From Adenophora triphylla var. japonica (lineage: Eukaryota > Streptophyta > Magnoliopsida > Asterales > Campanulaceae), in contig JAFEMH010001244.1 in assembly GCA_022495995.1 (NCBI GenBank), positions 206,001-270,000 on the forward strand: DNA of 64,000 nt, read 5' to 3'. The position numbers were made by a program, and so were the translations under genes. The first letter of the stretch is position 1; each line of letters opens with the position of its first letter. Below the pieces are notes generated by a model, which saw nothing but the letters and a program-made list of their open reading frames with translations, was not told the origin of the DNA and ran no database searches. Of the stretch, positions 22,144 to 33,543 are shown piece by piece.

Positions 22144-23185
22144 ACAAGTATGTTGCCAATACCAAGGGTTTTGACAGGTTGTTCTTCCAGGTTATGGCGA
22201 GATTCTTCCTTTTATTTTCCCAAATGGGTGCTCCGTCGCTTGGTCAGAGCAGACACTTATCTTTTCGAAGGGGCCTCTCGTGAGGTGTCCTATATTGGAG
22301 TAGAGTTTGCGCAGTGCTAGCTCAAGCGTGGGGTGAAGGAAATAGTCGGGACCGCCGGGTCGAACCTTCGGACTTTTAATGCAAGTATCTTCTTATCCGA
22401 CAAGTACTTGGATTGGTTTCTTCATAACCGCCACCCTAGCGGAGAAGATTGATGATCTACGACTTCCACCGTTAGGGATTCTTTTGTAGCTAGCAAGATT
22501 TTGCGAAGGAGCGAGGCTCGCCCCGATCCTCGCTAATGTACGAACCGATCCAACCCAGGATTTTCTTGACGGGATTGGTACGAGAGGCGAGGCAAAGGGA
22601 TGCCTGGAAAGACGCAAGCTTTAGATAGGCCCAATGTCTTCAAGAGGCTTTCGGAGTCTGTCTTTAATCATCTCGAGGGATGTTCCGCTTCAAAGGGTCC
22701 AAAGCGCAAGAAGGATCGCGAAGACGGTGGTGATCATGTCCGCCGGCCTACCAAGTCAATGAAAGGCTAGATCTTAAGGAGTACCAAGAGATTGCTTTGA
22801 TAGATCAATAGTTTTATTTTATTAGTATTTTTTTTCAAGGTTGTTAGCTTAGCAAATTAGTCGTTGTGGTTAGGATTTCCCTTTTGTCATTAATAAAATG
22901 CATTCGATTAATAAAGAACAAAATTAGATTTATTTATTTGATTAGATCAACCCGAGGTCGCCTACGTTCCTCTTTTACAGCAATTAAATAAGAGGCTCAG
23001 GTCCAACGTAGTTCATTTTTGAGAGAAAAAAGGACAAAATACGGCTTCAGGCCGAGGGGTAATCTCGCGCGAGACAAGGCCTCTTCTCTTTTTTTTTTTT
23101 TATGCACACCCTTTCTTTTGCCTAGACTGCCCTCTCGGGTTTTCAATCTAGCGGGCTTCTTTTCTGTACGAGCTCTAATTTTTGC
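22144..23185. other. Element 2 region between the antisense ORF and integrase
   Basis: Contains a remnant of the DUF7745-like coding sequence to about 22780. The conserved GAACTACG...CGTAGG block lies in reverse at 23014-22961, the 12-bp palindrome TCTCGCGCGAGA at 23063-23074, and two copies of the CTAGG/GCCTAG block at 23105-23225. All match parts of the element 1 tail read in reverse. Confidence 0.65.
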
Positions 23186-24137
23186 CTAGGCCGTCCCTTT
23201 CAAGATTTTCAACCTAGCGAGCGATTTTTTTCTTTTAAGAGGCCAAGTCACGCGAAGTATTTCTTGAGCTTGTCCATGTTGACCGGCTTCGGTAGCTGAT
23301 CTCCGTCTAAGTACACTAGCTGAAGGGCTCCCCCAGAGAATATTTTCTTTACGATGTAGGGTCCTATCCATCTTGGTCCCCACTTGCCTAGCGGGTTGAA
23401 AGGTCCAGGACGATGCTCACGGAGAACCAGGTCACCTACTCTGATGTTCCTTGTCTTGACCTTTTTGTTGAAAGCTCTTGCCGTAAGCTTGGGTGTGCTC
23501 GGCTACTTTCAGCCTCCTTTCGTCTAGCAGGGCCAACTCTTCGTACCTGCTTTCTAACCAGTCGACTTCGTTCACTTGGTTTTCCCGGAGAACCCTTAGT
23601 GATGGTATTTCTAATTCTATTGGTAGGACAGCCTCCATTCCGAATGTGAGGGCGTAGGGAGTCTCTCATGTAGCCTGTCCCAGATCAAGTGCGGTATCCC
23701 CACGCGCGAATGGTAACTTGTCGGGCCAGTCTTTCCCAGTGACTGCCATTTTTCTGATGATGGTTTCGATTGTCTTGTTTGCGGCTTCAACTGCTCCATT
23801 CGTTTGAGGCCTATAAGGAGACGACTTGTGCCTTGTGATTTTGTACTCGGTTAGGAGGCGATCGGTTTCCTTCTCGAAGTGCGACCCATTATCGGATATC
23901 ATCTCTTGCGGGACCCCATATCGGCAGATAATGTTGTGCTTGATAAATTCTGCAACCTTTCTGGCATTCAAAACTTTGTAGGAGGCGGCCTAGACCCATT
24001 TAGTGAAATAGTCGATGGCTACTAGGACGAAGCAGTGCCCATTGGCTCCTACGGGTGTGACCTTTCCAATCATGTCTATCCCCCATGTAGAGAACGACCA
24101 AGGAGAAGTCATAGGGTACATCAGGGAAGGCGGTGCG
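23186..24137 (-). pseudogene. Integrase, C-terminal two thirds (element 2), cut by Tekay
   Basis: On the - strand the DDE core is visible: Asp in STWGIDMIGKV, Asp in MISDNGSHFEK, Glu in RPQTNGAVEAANK. It starts abruptly at 24137, where the Tekay LTR begins. Frameshifts or stops occur near 23990, 23670 and 23440. The C-terminal module continues (RYEELALLDERRLK, about 23550) to about 23240. The sequence is closest to the integrase of element 1 in this window. Confidence 0.85.
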
Positions 24138-26655
24138 TGTCGCGCCCCGAACCGAAGACCTACTTGGCCCCTCGTTCGGAACACGCTTGAAAAAAAAACT
24201 TCTCTATCCTTGGAAAACAATTTTGACATGTCCTTTTCAAACTTTATCATTTTGAAAACCTGTTAATGTAAAACTTGCAAACTCAAACCATTCAACATAT
24301 AGAGTATTTACAAACCACACATAAAGTTATTTTACAAACCAAGGAACCTAGTTCCCAAATTTAAAAATATTTACAACCACTTCTAAGTTGCAAAGATAAC
24401 GACAACAACAAATTTAGGTTACTACCCAAGGTTACATTTATATAATGCAACCCACTATACAATACCTTTCACAAAATATTCCCCAACTCGTCGTCCTTAC
24501 GTGCTCAACGTGGTCTAGCCCCCGGCTCGGCTCTATCTAAGAAAGCATTAAAAGGACGGGGTGAGAAAAATCTCAGCAAGTTATTATATATGCAACAATA
24601 TGATATCCAATCATTTATATGAAAGCATATGACAACCAATCACCATGTATATATATATATCACATTCTTATACGCATAAAGAAAGATATACATATGAACA
24701 TATAGGTGAAATACTGTAACACTGAGAAGGATACTGAGCCAAGGTTTAATCCTCACAAGAGATCATGATCCGAGCAGCATCATCCGCTGAAGAAACGGTT
24801 CCGAAACCAATCATAGTAACAACAATAAACAGGACTATGACACAAAGTCATATCCTAAATAGTGCAACTGAACTACTTCTTGAGCCAGTCCACTACTCCC
24901 AAACCATGGCCTATGGCTGGGCAAACAGGGAACCAGAGTACGGACTATAACGAACTCGGCTCGGTGCCATTATAGTCCTGTAACACTGCCCAATTCAAGC
25001 ACCATCTGGACTTGAATTAAAAGCACAGTACTTAATACTTGCTTATACTCGGCAATGATTCCAAAGTAGGAAACCATACGCCTATAACATATCACAATGA
25101 TATCATCAATAACAAATATCCATAAACCATAGCACTAAGGCTTAAACAATCCTTGAACCAAGTAAACTTAGGATTCCAAAGTAGGGAACCCTAATCCAAC
25201 ACATCACAAAGATGTTAACAATTATCCAAAAGTGCAACACATATAGTCTACACCTTTATCATAACATTCAAGGATGTAAAACAATCATAACCCATGTAAA
25301 TGACTTCACATAATGCACAATATATATAGCCATCCAGCCATACATGCTCCACATACGACCATAAGAAACTTCCATAGAAGTACCAGTTCACTTTACCAAG
25401 TTTGACGTACTTTGTTAAGTTAGAATTCAAGTTTTCCAAGCATTTTCACTTACTATTTAAACCCCTTCCAACAACTCAATTGAACCACTTAAGATATCAC
25501 TATGTAGCTAAAGTTCTCTACTTTAATCTTAATTAAAGAGGGTTCAATTATATACTAGGATGGATAGAGTTCTAAGGCTGGAAAAATGCTTCAAAGGTGA
25601 CAAAACTGGGCACGACTCGTGCCCAATGGCTCGACTCGTGCTCAGACCCTGTACGAGTGCTTCAGTTATCACGACTAGGGATCACGAGTGGAAAAAGGGT
25701 GGCACGACTCGTGCCACTAGGCACGACTCGTGCCCAATACCAGAATTCCAAAACAGAGTATAAACATCAGAATTTGTACCACTTCAATTGCCAACTTACC
25801 AAATCATCTCAAACAGCAACTTCAGTCCCCTGTATTCCAAGATGACTGTAAACTCTTTTCATCCATCAAAGTCATTATTTTACCCACTAAATCAAAAATA
25901 ACAATGACTCCAATTTAATAGAATACTACCCCATTTAACTCAAAGCTCATTCAACCAACAACCAAACCATGTCCCATTTTTGTTTCTGTTCATCCAAGAT
26001 GATCAAAATCCACATGCAACTATAATTTCAAGTACTAAATCAACTTAAATACTTACATGCTCATACATAGAAGGAAATATAATAACTTACCAAATTTTGA
26101 AATTGAAAAACTTTAACTTCTCTTCGGATGAAAACGAACCCTTTCTACTCATGAACACAAGGAAGCTGACGGATTGCAAATTGGATTTTTTCTATGATTT
26201 TAGAAAGATTTATGAATGGATTTGGTTAGGGTTTGGCTTTTGGCTCCATGGATAGACTGAGGAAGAAAATGATTTTAACAAATGAAGAAGCTTCTCATAA
26301 CCTGGATGGATAATTATCACCATTTACTCTTTACCTCCTTAGCCTACTAAACCCCTTGCAACTCAAATCCTTTATTTCCTACTGTAACATCCAAGCACCT
26401 CAAGAAGAATAACAAGTTAATACTAAATTCTAAATTTTTTATCATTTTAACTATACTCTCATAATTTCTTTATTAAGACATTAAATAAATATTATATAAA
26501 CTATTATCATTTTATCATATTATATACTTCATAAAAATTTTAATTATCACATAATTGACACAACAATATGCAAAACATTTATAAAGAAGGCAACACACAC
26601 CACCTTAACGGGTTCAAGCATATATTAAAGGATACCTAGGATTCGGGTCGTGACA
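24138..26655 (-). repeat. 3' LTR of the Tekay element (2518 bp)
   Basis: Begins TGTCGCGCCCC and ends GGGTCGTGACA on the + strand. The first 186 bp match 31279-31464 with only one difference noticed. It is bounded on the right by a purine tract (minus-strand TTTTAGGGGGAGTGAA). It contains CpG palindromes and a TATA-like box (see 25547-25735). No gene is seen inside. Confidence 0.92.
25547..25735 (-). promoter_or_regulatory. Palindromes GGCACGACTCGTGCC upstream of a TATA-like box
   Basis: GGGCACGACTCGTGCCC at 25608-25624, a weaker copy at 25628-25643, GGCACGACTCGTGCC at 25701-25715 and again at 25720-25735. Two pairs, each about 19 bp apart. On the - strand TATATAATTG follows at 25554-25545, about 55 bp after the last copy. 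The motif is an 8-bp inverted repeat with a 1-nt spacer. A U3 promoter role is inferred. Confidence 0.65.
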
Positions 26656-26694
26656 TTCACTCCCCCTAAAAGAAAATTCGACCCGAATTTTAAA

Positions 26695-29628
26695 TCACTT
26701 ACCCCGAATGTCAAACAACCCAGGGTATTTCCTCTCCATCTCTTCACGAAGTTCCCAAGTAGACTCTTCTACGTCATGATTCCTCCAAACTACTCTCACG
26801 AGTTGAATACTCTTATTTCTCAATTCTTGCACCTTCGTATCAATAATTTGAACTGGCTTTTCCACATAAGACATATCCGGCTCTATATCCTCGGGAATAC
26901 TTGGCAACACATGCGAGGGATCATAAACATATTTTCGCAACATTGAAACATGAAATACACTATGCATCCTCCCAAGCGAGGAAGGTAAAGCAAGACGATA
27001 TGCCAAATTCCCCACTCTTTCCAAAATCTCAAAAGGCCCAACGAATCTTGGAGCTAATTTCCCCTTCTTGCCATACCTCTTAATTCCCATCTTTGGCGAA
27101 ACCCGCAAAAATACTAAGTCACCTAATTGGAACTCAAGGTCTCGTCTTCTATGATCAGCATAACTTTTATGTCTACTCTGGGCTGTCTTCAATCGTTCTC
27201 GAATAATCTTTACTTTCTCAACTGAATCCCGAACCATGTCAAGACCCCAAATCTTAGCTTCACCCACTTCATCCCAACAAATAGGAGACCTACACTTCCT
27301 CCCATACAACGCTTCGTAAGGTGCCATCTCCATACTTGATTGATAACTATTATTATAGGAAAACTCAACAAGAGCCAAATGAATGTCCCAAGAATCCGAG
27401 AAGTCAACTGAACAAGCTCGCAACATGTCTTCGAGAATCTGAATTGTCCTCTCGGATTGGCCATCAGTCTGAGGATGGAATGTTGTACTAAACCTCAAAT
27501 CTGACCCCAAAGCTTTTTGCAACGCTTGCCAAAATCTGGAAGTAAATCTAGGATCCCAATCTGATACAATACTAACCGGTACCCCATGCAACCTGACTAT
27601 CTCCTGAATATATAACTTCGCAAGCCTTTCCATCAAATAGCTAATGTCAATAGGTAAGAAATGAGCAGACTTCGTCAATCTATCCACAATTACCCACACA
27701 GCGTCATGCTTTCGACTAGTCCGAGGTAATCCCGTAACAAAATCCATAGTGATATGCTCCCACTTCCATTCCGTAATCTCTAATGGTTGAAGTAACCCGG
27801 CGGGTCTTTGATGTTCCGCTTTAACTTGTTGACACGTCAAACACTTCGACACATAATCAGCTATTTCTCGCTTCATGTTATTCCACCAAAAATGTTGCTT
27901 CAAATTTCGATACATTTTCGTACTCCTGGGATGAATAGTATACTTGGACTTATGGCCTTCATCAAGAACTCGGCTTTTTACCCCGTTAAGATTCGAAACA
28001 CACAATCGGCCCTTAAATGTCAATACTCCATCAGAACTGAGAGAGAACTCCTTGAACTTCCCATTCACAATCTTATCCACAATTTTCTTTAACTCTAAAT
28101 CCTCCTTTTGAACCTCCTTTATTTGTTGAATCAAATTTGGTGAAGCACAAATATTCGCAAAGATAGCCCCATGTCTCGATTCTCGGGGACACCAATCTCG
28201 AGCATCCTCTAACATTTTCCATTCTCGAACCATCAAGGAAGCCACATAAGATTTTCTACTTATAGCATCTGCCACCACATTTGCTTTGCCCGGATGATAG
28301 GAAATAGTGCAGTCATAATCCTTCAAAAGTTCCATCCATCTCCGTTGCTTATTGTTCAACTCCTTTTGAGAGAAAAGATATTTCAAGCTTTTATGATCCG
28401 TGAAAAATTCAAACTTGGCTCCGTAAAGATAATGCTTCCATTTGTGCAATGCGAAGACAATAGCGGCAAGCTCCATATCATGAGTCGGGTAATTCTGTTC
28501 ACACGAGGTCGACTTCCTAGAGGCATAAGCAATATTCTTCCCATTTTGCATTAACACACATCCCAATCCTTCTTTCAAAGCGTCACAGTAAATAACCAAT
28601 CCATCATTTCCATTTGGCAATACAAGGACAGGTGCCGATGTCAATCTCTTCTTCAATTCCTCGAAACTAGCTTGACACTTTTCATTCCACACAAACGGTA
28701 TATTCTTCTTAGTCAACTGAGTCAATGGCGTAGCAATCTTCGAAAATCCTTTGATGAATCTCCGATAGTACCCGGCTAACCCCAGAAAACTTCTAATCTC
28801 GGTAACTGATTCCGGCCTTTTCCAACTAACCACGGCTTCAATCTTGGAAGGATCAACGGAAATTCTGCCCTTTGAAACCACATGGCCTAGGAACGACACC
28901 TCTTCAAGCCAAAAAGCACACTTACTAAATTTAGCAAACAACTGCTTCTCCCGGAGTACCGTCAAAACCATTCTCAAGTGTTGTTCATGCTCCTCCCGAG
29001 ATTTAGAATAGACAAGAATGTCATCAATAAACACAACCACGAAAGTATCAAGATAAGGTTTAAAAACTCGATTCATCAAATCCATGAAAACAGCTGGAGC
29101 ATTCGTTAAACCAAAAGGCATGACAAGAAATTCAAAGTGACCATACCGAGTACGAAAAGCTGTCTTGGAAACATCCTCAGGACGAACCTTTAGCTGATGA
29201 TACCCGCTTCTCAGGTCAAGCTTGGAAAAGACTGTCGCACCTTTCAATTGATCAAATAGGTCATCAATATGAGGTAGAGGGTACTTGTTCTTTACTGTTA
29301 CTTGGTTCAACTGTCGGTAGTCAATACAAAGTCTCAAAGATCCATCTTTCTTCCTAACAAACAATACCGGAGCTCCCCACGGCGAGACACTCAGTCGGAT
29401 GAATCCCCGATCAAGCAACTCCTGCAACTGAGCTTTTAACTCTTTCAATTCAGCTGGGGCCATACGATAAGGTGCCCGGGATATCGGAGCTGTACCCAGA
29501 AGTAATTCAATCCCAAACTCTATCTCTCTATCTGGAGGCATCACATATTCGGAGGAGAACACATCTGGAAACTCCTTAACTATTGGCACCTCCCCAAATT
29601 CAAGTACTCCTTTTGTAGTATCTAACAC
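26695..29628 (-). CDS. Tekay Pol: RT, RNase H, integrase, chromodomain (977 aa)
   Basis: Long open frame with no internal stop. [20 protein letters not shown] (about 102-119) and the catalytic FIDDILVYS (about 203). RNase [17 protein letters not shown] (about 350) and [11 protein letters not shown] (about 412). Integrase: a zinc domain near [11 protein letters not shown]...CLTCQQ, then Asp in TMDFVTGLP, Asp in [13 protein letters not shown] and Glu in [12 protein letters not shown]. The C-terminus has a GPF module ([12 protein letters not shown]) and a chromodomain-like end ([20 protein letters not shown]). It is out of frame with gag-protease by one base near 29630. The enzymes look intact, so this copy is relatively young. 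Confidence 0.95.
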   Translation of the reverse strand: MLDTTKGVLEFGEVPIVKEFPDVFSSEYVMPPDREIEFGIELLLGTAPISRAPYRMAPAELKELKAQLQELLDRGFIRLSVSPWGAPVLFVRKKDGSLRLCIDYRQLNQVTVKNKYPLPHIDDLFDQLKGATVFSKLDLRSGYHQLKVRPEDVSKTAFRTRYGHFEFLVMPFGLTNAPAVFMDLMNRVFKPYLDTFVVVFIDDILVYSKSREEHEQHLRMVLTVLREKQLFAKFSKCAFWLEEVSFLGHVVSKGRISVDPSKIEAVVSWKRPESVTEIRSFLGLAGYYRRFIKGFSKIATPLTQLTKKNIPFVWNEKCQASFEELKKRLTSAPVLVLPNGNDGLVIYCDALKEGLGCVLMQNGKNIAYASRKSTSCEQNYPTHDMELAAIVFALHKWKHYLYGAKFEFFTDHKSLKYLFSQKELNNKQRRWMELLKDYDCTISYHPGKANVVADAISRKSYVASLMVREWKMLEDARDWCPRESRHGAIFANICASPNLIQQIKEVQKEDLELKKIVDKIVNGKFKEFSLSSDGVLTFKGRLCVSNLNGVKSRVLDEGHKSKYTIHPRSTKMYRNLKQHFWWNNMKREIADYVSKCLTCQQVKAEHQRPAGLLQPLEITEWKWEHITMDFVTGLPRTSRKHDAVWVIVDRLTKSAHFLPIDISYLMERLAKLYIQEIVRLHGVPVSIVSDWDPRFTSRFWQALQKALGSDLRFSTTFHPQTDGQSERTIQILEDMLRACSVDFSDSWDIHLALVEFSYNNSYQSSMEMAPYEALYGRKCRSPICWDEVGEAKIWGLDMVRDSVEKVKIIRERLKTAQSRHKSYADHRRRDLEFQLGDLVFLRVSPKMGIKRYGKKGKLAPRFVGPFEILERVGNLAYRLALPSSLGRMHSVFHVSMLRKYVYDPSHVLPSIPEDIEPDMSYVEKPVQIIDTKVQELRNKSIQLVRVVWRNHDVEESTWELREEMERKYPGLFDIRGK

Positions 29629-30433
29629 TAGCTAAGAATCCCGTACAACCCCGAAGTAACAACTTTCTAGCCTTCACATAAGAAATTATACGAATAGACC
29701 CAACCAAAGGAATAGCCTCAAAAATAAACTTAGGCATATTTGGGACTGAAAAGGTAACAACCTTCTTATGACAATCGACTAAAGCATGGTATGTGCTTAG
29801 CCAATCCATACCCAAAATAACATCAAAGTCATGAATGGGTAACACTACCAAGTCAGCAGGTAAAACATGATTACAAATATGCACATCACAGGCACGCAAC
29901 ACCTCCTCAGTTACTAAACACTCTCCCATTGGAGTTGACACCTCTAGCACATAAGGCATAGAATCCACAAAAATAGGTAATTTCGATGCAAAATGCATGG
30001 ACACATACGAATGAGATGAACCGGGGTCTATTAGTGCACGTGCTCTCATACTTGCTATAGAAATAATACCTTCGATGACGTTGGAGGAATCTGTCGCTTG
30101 TTGTTGATTCACCGCAAAGACCCGACCCTGAACCTTAGGCCTTCCCGAAGAATCTCGCTTCTGCCCCTGAGAAGTCCCGGCTCCACTTTCGGATGGTTGC
30201 TTCTTTGCCTTCGGACAATCCTTCTGAAAATGTCCCAACTGCCCGCAATTCAAACATTTACCCTGCTTCTTCCAACAATTTTCCTCGATATGCCCCTCCT
30301 TTTGGCAATAGCCACAAACCTTCTTTGTTACATTCCCAGAAGTGAAACCCTGTCTTCGAACACTAGATTGACCTTGCGGCTGCCCTCTAAATTGTGATGT
30401 CGATCCTTGTCCTCCTCGACTATCTCGACCTTG
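29600..30433 (-). pseudogene. Gag C-terminus with two zinc knuckles, and protease (Tekay)
   Basis: Continues gag in the same frame after the TAA at 30436-30434. Two CCHC knuckles: CGYCQKEGHIEENC (about 30341-30300) and CLNCGQLGHFQKDC (about 30259-30218). The aspartic protease motif ALIDPGSSHSYVS follows, then VILGMDWLSTYHALVDC. The frame runs out just after GCTGFLAS at about 29630, where one missing base puts pol in the next frame. A programmed shift cannot be excluded, but a simple deletion is more likely, since Tekay elements usually encode a single polyprotein. Confidence 0.85.
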
Positions 30434-31165
30434 TTAGTGGGACCTACTTGGTCCTCCTTGCCTTCCCGTACCTACTACTTCCGTTTTCCGCTTATACTCT
30501 TCTATGTCATGATCCACATGGTACGCACGATCCACGGCATCTTGAAAATTTTGAAATTTGTGGGATACTAACTGAGTACGGATCACTGTCTTCAAGCCTC
30601 GTACGAACCTCATAGCCTTCTTCTCTTCGGTTGCCACCAAATGAGTGCAATACCTCGCTAATTCCGTATACTTGGCCACACACTGAGCAACTGTCAATAC
30701 ATTCTGCTCCAAGTTAAGAAATTCTATTTCCTTCTTGTCTTGATCTACCGTCGAAATAAAATTCTCCTTAAAATTTCTTAAGAAATTCTCCCAATTATAT
30801 GGTACATGAGCATCATCCCAACTTGCTTTTAAGGTTCTCCACCAATGTTCCGCCATACCTAAAAACTTATAAGCCGCAAATCGAACTCGTTCCTCGTCAG
30901 TACATCTCAACACATCAAAGATTTTCTCCATAGTCTCAATCCATCGTTCGGCCTTTAACACATCCGGTTCACCCGCATACCCTATCGGTTTCAGCTTCAG
31001 AAACTGCTCCAATCCCACCCGTGGAGCTGCTTGTTCCCCTTGTTGTCTTTGGTCATTCATAGCCTTCATAGCCGCTTCCAACATTCCTTGGAACATCTCC
31101 CGAGTTTCCTCTCTAACATTTCCCCGGCCTAAAGGTCCGGTCGGATCACCTTCTGTCCCTGCCAT
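30434..31165 (-). CDS. Gag capsid region (Tekay), 243 aa, ends at a premature stop
   Basis: Starts MAGTEGDPTGPLGRG at an ATG about 95 nt after the primer site. The retrotransposon gag domain spans about residues 75-175 (AERWIETMEKIFDVL, AEHWWRTL, FLRNFKENFIS). A TAA at 30436-30434 stops the frame just before the zinc knuckles, which continue in the same frame. Gag would form virus-like particles without the nucleocapsid part. Confidence 0.9.
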   Translation of the reverse strand: MAGTEGDPTGPLGRGNVREETREMFQGMLEAAMKAMNDQRQQGEQAAPRVGLEQFLKLKPIGYAGEPDVLKAERWIETMEKIFDVLRCTDEERVRFAAYKFLGMAEHWWRTLKASWDDAHVPYNWENFLRNFKENFISTVDQDKKEIEFLNLEQNVLTVAQCVAKYTELARYCTHLVATEEKKAMRFVRGLKTVIRTQLVSHKFQNFQDAVDRAYHVDHDIEEYKRKTEVVGTGRQGGPSRSH

Positions 31166-31260
31166 AGTGATTTAGTACCTGCAAAAGACATTTAACGTCA
31201 CTCACTCAATCCATATTACCCCCCCCCTAGGTCACGCAGTCACTCTAGACTATCTAAACC

Positions 31261-31276
31261 TAAGGCTCTGATACCA
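31261..31276 (-). promoter_or_regulatory. Primer binding site (initiator tRNA-Met)
   Basis: The - strand reads TGGTATCAGAGCCTTA, two bases from the LTR edge at 31279. The first 13 bases match the complement of the 3' end of plant initiator tRNA-Met. Confidence 0.9.
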
Positions 31277-31278
31277 AC

Positions 31279-31464
31279 TGTCGCGCCCCGAACCGAAGAC
31301 CTACTTGGCCCCTCGTTCGGAACACGCTTGAAAAAAAAACTTCTCTATCCTTGGAAAACAATTTTGACATGTCCTTTTCAAACTTGATCATTTTGAAAAC
31401 CTGTTAATGTAAAACTTGCAAACTCAAACCATTCAACATATAGAGTATTTACAAACCACACATA
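31279..31464 (-). repeat. Truncated 5' LTR of the Tekay element
   Basis: Matches 24138-24323 and then diverges abruptly. Only 186 of about 2518 bp remain, so the U3 promoter of this copy is gone. Confidence 0.92.
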
Positions 31465-31510
31465 CTGAGCAACTGTCAATACATTCTGCTCCAAGTTAAG
31501 AAATTCTATT
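31464..31510 (-). repeat. 47-bp duplicate of Tekay gag fused to the truncated LTR
   Basis: 31464-31510 is identical to gag at 30682-30728. At the fusion point LTR and gag share a short CACA(C) word. Unrelated sequence begins at 31511. Confidence 0.9.
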
Positions 31511-31808
31511 CCCTCACTATCTCGTATGCAGTTTAGTCCCAAACTAACGGTGGCTAGTCAAAACTTAACGAAACATGACGAAATGGTGGATTTCTACTCC
31601 TTGACTCAAAGTGAGACTTAGAGTGATATAAATATAATCCGATGTGTTCAGAATGGGGTGTCTACAGAGGGATGTATATGAAATTTTATATCTTGTATGT
31701 CTTACATTGGATTTGAATCTCGCCGGATGGACATTAGAGGAAGAGGGCCAAAAAAAATTGCAGCACCACAATTATCAGATTCACGCATAGAGATGAGGGA
31801 AAACATAA
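31511..31808. other. Unassigned spacer between the Tekay and hAT-like elements
   Basis: About 300 bp of unique sequence. No domain, terminal repeat or RNA gene recognised; a short open frame at 31565-31771 on - looks random. Confidence 0.5.
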
Positions 31809-33259
31809 GCCAGTATTGGTGATGGCCAAACGGGCTGGCCCGTCCCGGCCCGATCCGTACGGACCAACCCGCGGGCGGGACAGGTTGAAGCCCGTGAGCC
31901 CGTATGATGAAACGGACCTAAACCCGACCCGGCCCGTCCCATCCCATTTTACCTATCCAAGCCGCCCGTTTGGCCCGAATCTGAAGATTCATGGGCCAAA
32001 CAGGTTTTCCTATTTTTTATTTAAAAAAAATTCACAAAAAAATATGGAAAAAATAAAAAGTAATTTAATATTTAATAAGCAATTTATTTAAAATATAAAA
32101 TCATATAGACATAAGAAAATTAGTTGTTTTATATATAAAAAAAGATAGAAAAAAACTAAACAAATGAAAGTATATAAAAGAAAAGAGGAACGGACTACCC
32201 TTTATTTTTATTTTATTTTAAAAATTTTTTATTGACTATGAAATAGTATTTTAGACTTTTTTTATTACTGATATTCTTTAGAAAAAGGTATATAAAAAAA
32301 GATAGAAAAAAACTAAACAATTTAAAGTATATAAAAGAAAATAGAGACAGACTATCCTTTATTTATTTTTATTTTTATTAATTTTTTATTGACTAAGAAA
32401 TAATATTTTTGACTTTTTTTATTACTGATATTTTTTACAAATAGGTATATAAAAAAGATAAAAAAAAAAAAAAAAAAACCTAAACAAATGAAAGTATATA
32501 AAATAAAAAAGGGACATACTGATACTACCCTATATTTATTTTATTTTTTATTAATTTTTTATTGACTAAGAAATAATATTTCAGACTTTTTATGTTACTG
32601 ATATTTTTTTTACAAAAATGTACAAAAAAAAGATAGAAAAAAAACTAAACAATTTAAAGTATATAAAAGAAAAGAGGGACAAACTATCCTTTATTTATTT
32701 TTATTTTTTATTAATTATTTATTGACTAGGAAATAATATTTTAGACTTTTTTATTACTGATATTTTTTTTAAAAAATAGGTATATAAAAAAAGATAAAAA
32801 AAAAACTAAACAAATGAAAGCATATAAAATAAAAGAGGGACGGACTACCCTTTATTTATTTTTATTTTTTATTAGTTTTTTATTGACTAGAAAATAATAT
32901 TTTAGACTTTTTTTACTACTGATATTTTTTACAAAAAGGTATATAAAAAGATAGAAAAAAAACTAAACAGTTTAAAGTATACAGAAGAAAAGATGGACGA
33001 ACTATCCTTAATTTATTTTTATTTATTATAATTTTTTATTGAATACGAAATAATATTTTAGATTTTTTTTATTACTGATATTTTTTTACAAATAGGTATA
33101 TAATAAAAGATAAAAAAAAAACTAAGCAAACAAAAATTTATAAAATAAAAGAGGAACGGGCTACCCTTTATTTATTTTTATTTTTAATTAATTTTTTATT
33201 GACTAGAAAATAATATTTTAGACTTTTTTTATTACTGATATTTTTTACAAAAAGGTATA

Positions 33260-33543
33260 CTCCCTCCGTTCATTTACATGGTTCGCAGTTACTGTTCTCA
33301 CGTAAATTAAGGAGGAAATATTATATTGAAAGTGTTGTGAGTGTGAAAATAAAATAGGAGAGAGAATGAGTGGAGGAAATAGTAAATTATAATGGTGTTG
33401 TGAGTATTAAAATAATGTAGGAGAGAGAATGAGTGGAGGGAATAGTAAAGATTCTTTTCCATTTTAGGAAAGAAACAAAGTGTGAACCATGTAAATGGAC
33501 GCCCAAAATAGAAAGTGTGAACCATGTAAATGGACGAAGGGAG
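33260..33543. mobile_element. Stowaway-like MITE (284 bp)
   Basis: Ends CTCCCTCCGTTCATTTACAT and the inverted ATGTAAATGGACGAAGGGAG, flanked by TA on both sides (33258-33259, 33544-33545). Inserted in a monomer of the hAT-borne array. Confidence 0.9.

Larger units (their letters stand above)
20291..24137 (-). mobile_element. Element 2: Tat-lineage Ty3/Gypsy fragment in reverse orientation
   Basis: Integrase on the - strand (24137-23186), conserved Tat 3' blocks, and an ORF in antisense to pol (21280-22143 on +). The 5' side is cut by the Tekay element at 24138. The left side abuts the 3' LTR of element 1, so element 1 was probably inserted into element 2 and the rest lies beyond the window. 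No LTR of element 2 is visible. Confidence 0.75.
24138..31464 (-). mobile_element. Tekay/Del-type chromovirus (Ty3/Gypsy), 5' LTR truncated
   Basis: On the - strand: a truncated 5' LTR, an initiator-Met primer site, gag with two zinc knuckles, protease, RT, RNase H, integrase with a C-terminal chromodomain-like tail, a purine tract and a full 3' LTR. The chromodomain form and the order fit the Tekay/Del lineage. The left flank is GTGCG (24133-24137); the matching TSD is lost because the right LTR is broken. Only two lesions were seen in the coding part. Confidence 0.92.

Noticed and set aside
24640..24665. Short TA-rich run in the Tekay LTR as a promoter
   Set aside because: It lies near the 3' end of the LTR in element orientation; the better TATA candidate is at 25554-25545.
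27210..30615. + and - strand ORFs overlapping Tekay pol and gag
   Set aside because: Out-of-frame shadows of an intact, recognised coding frame.
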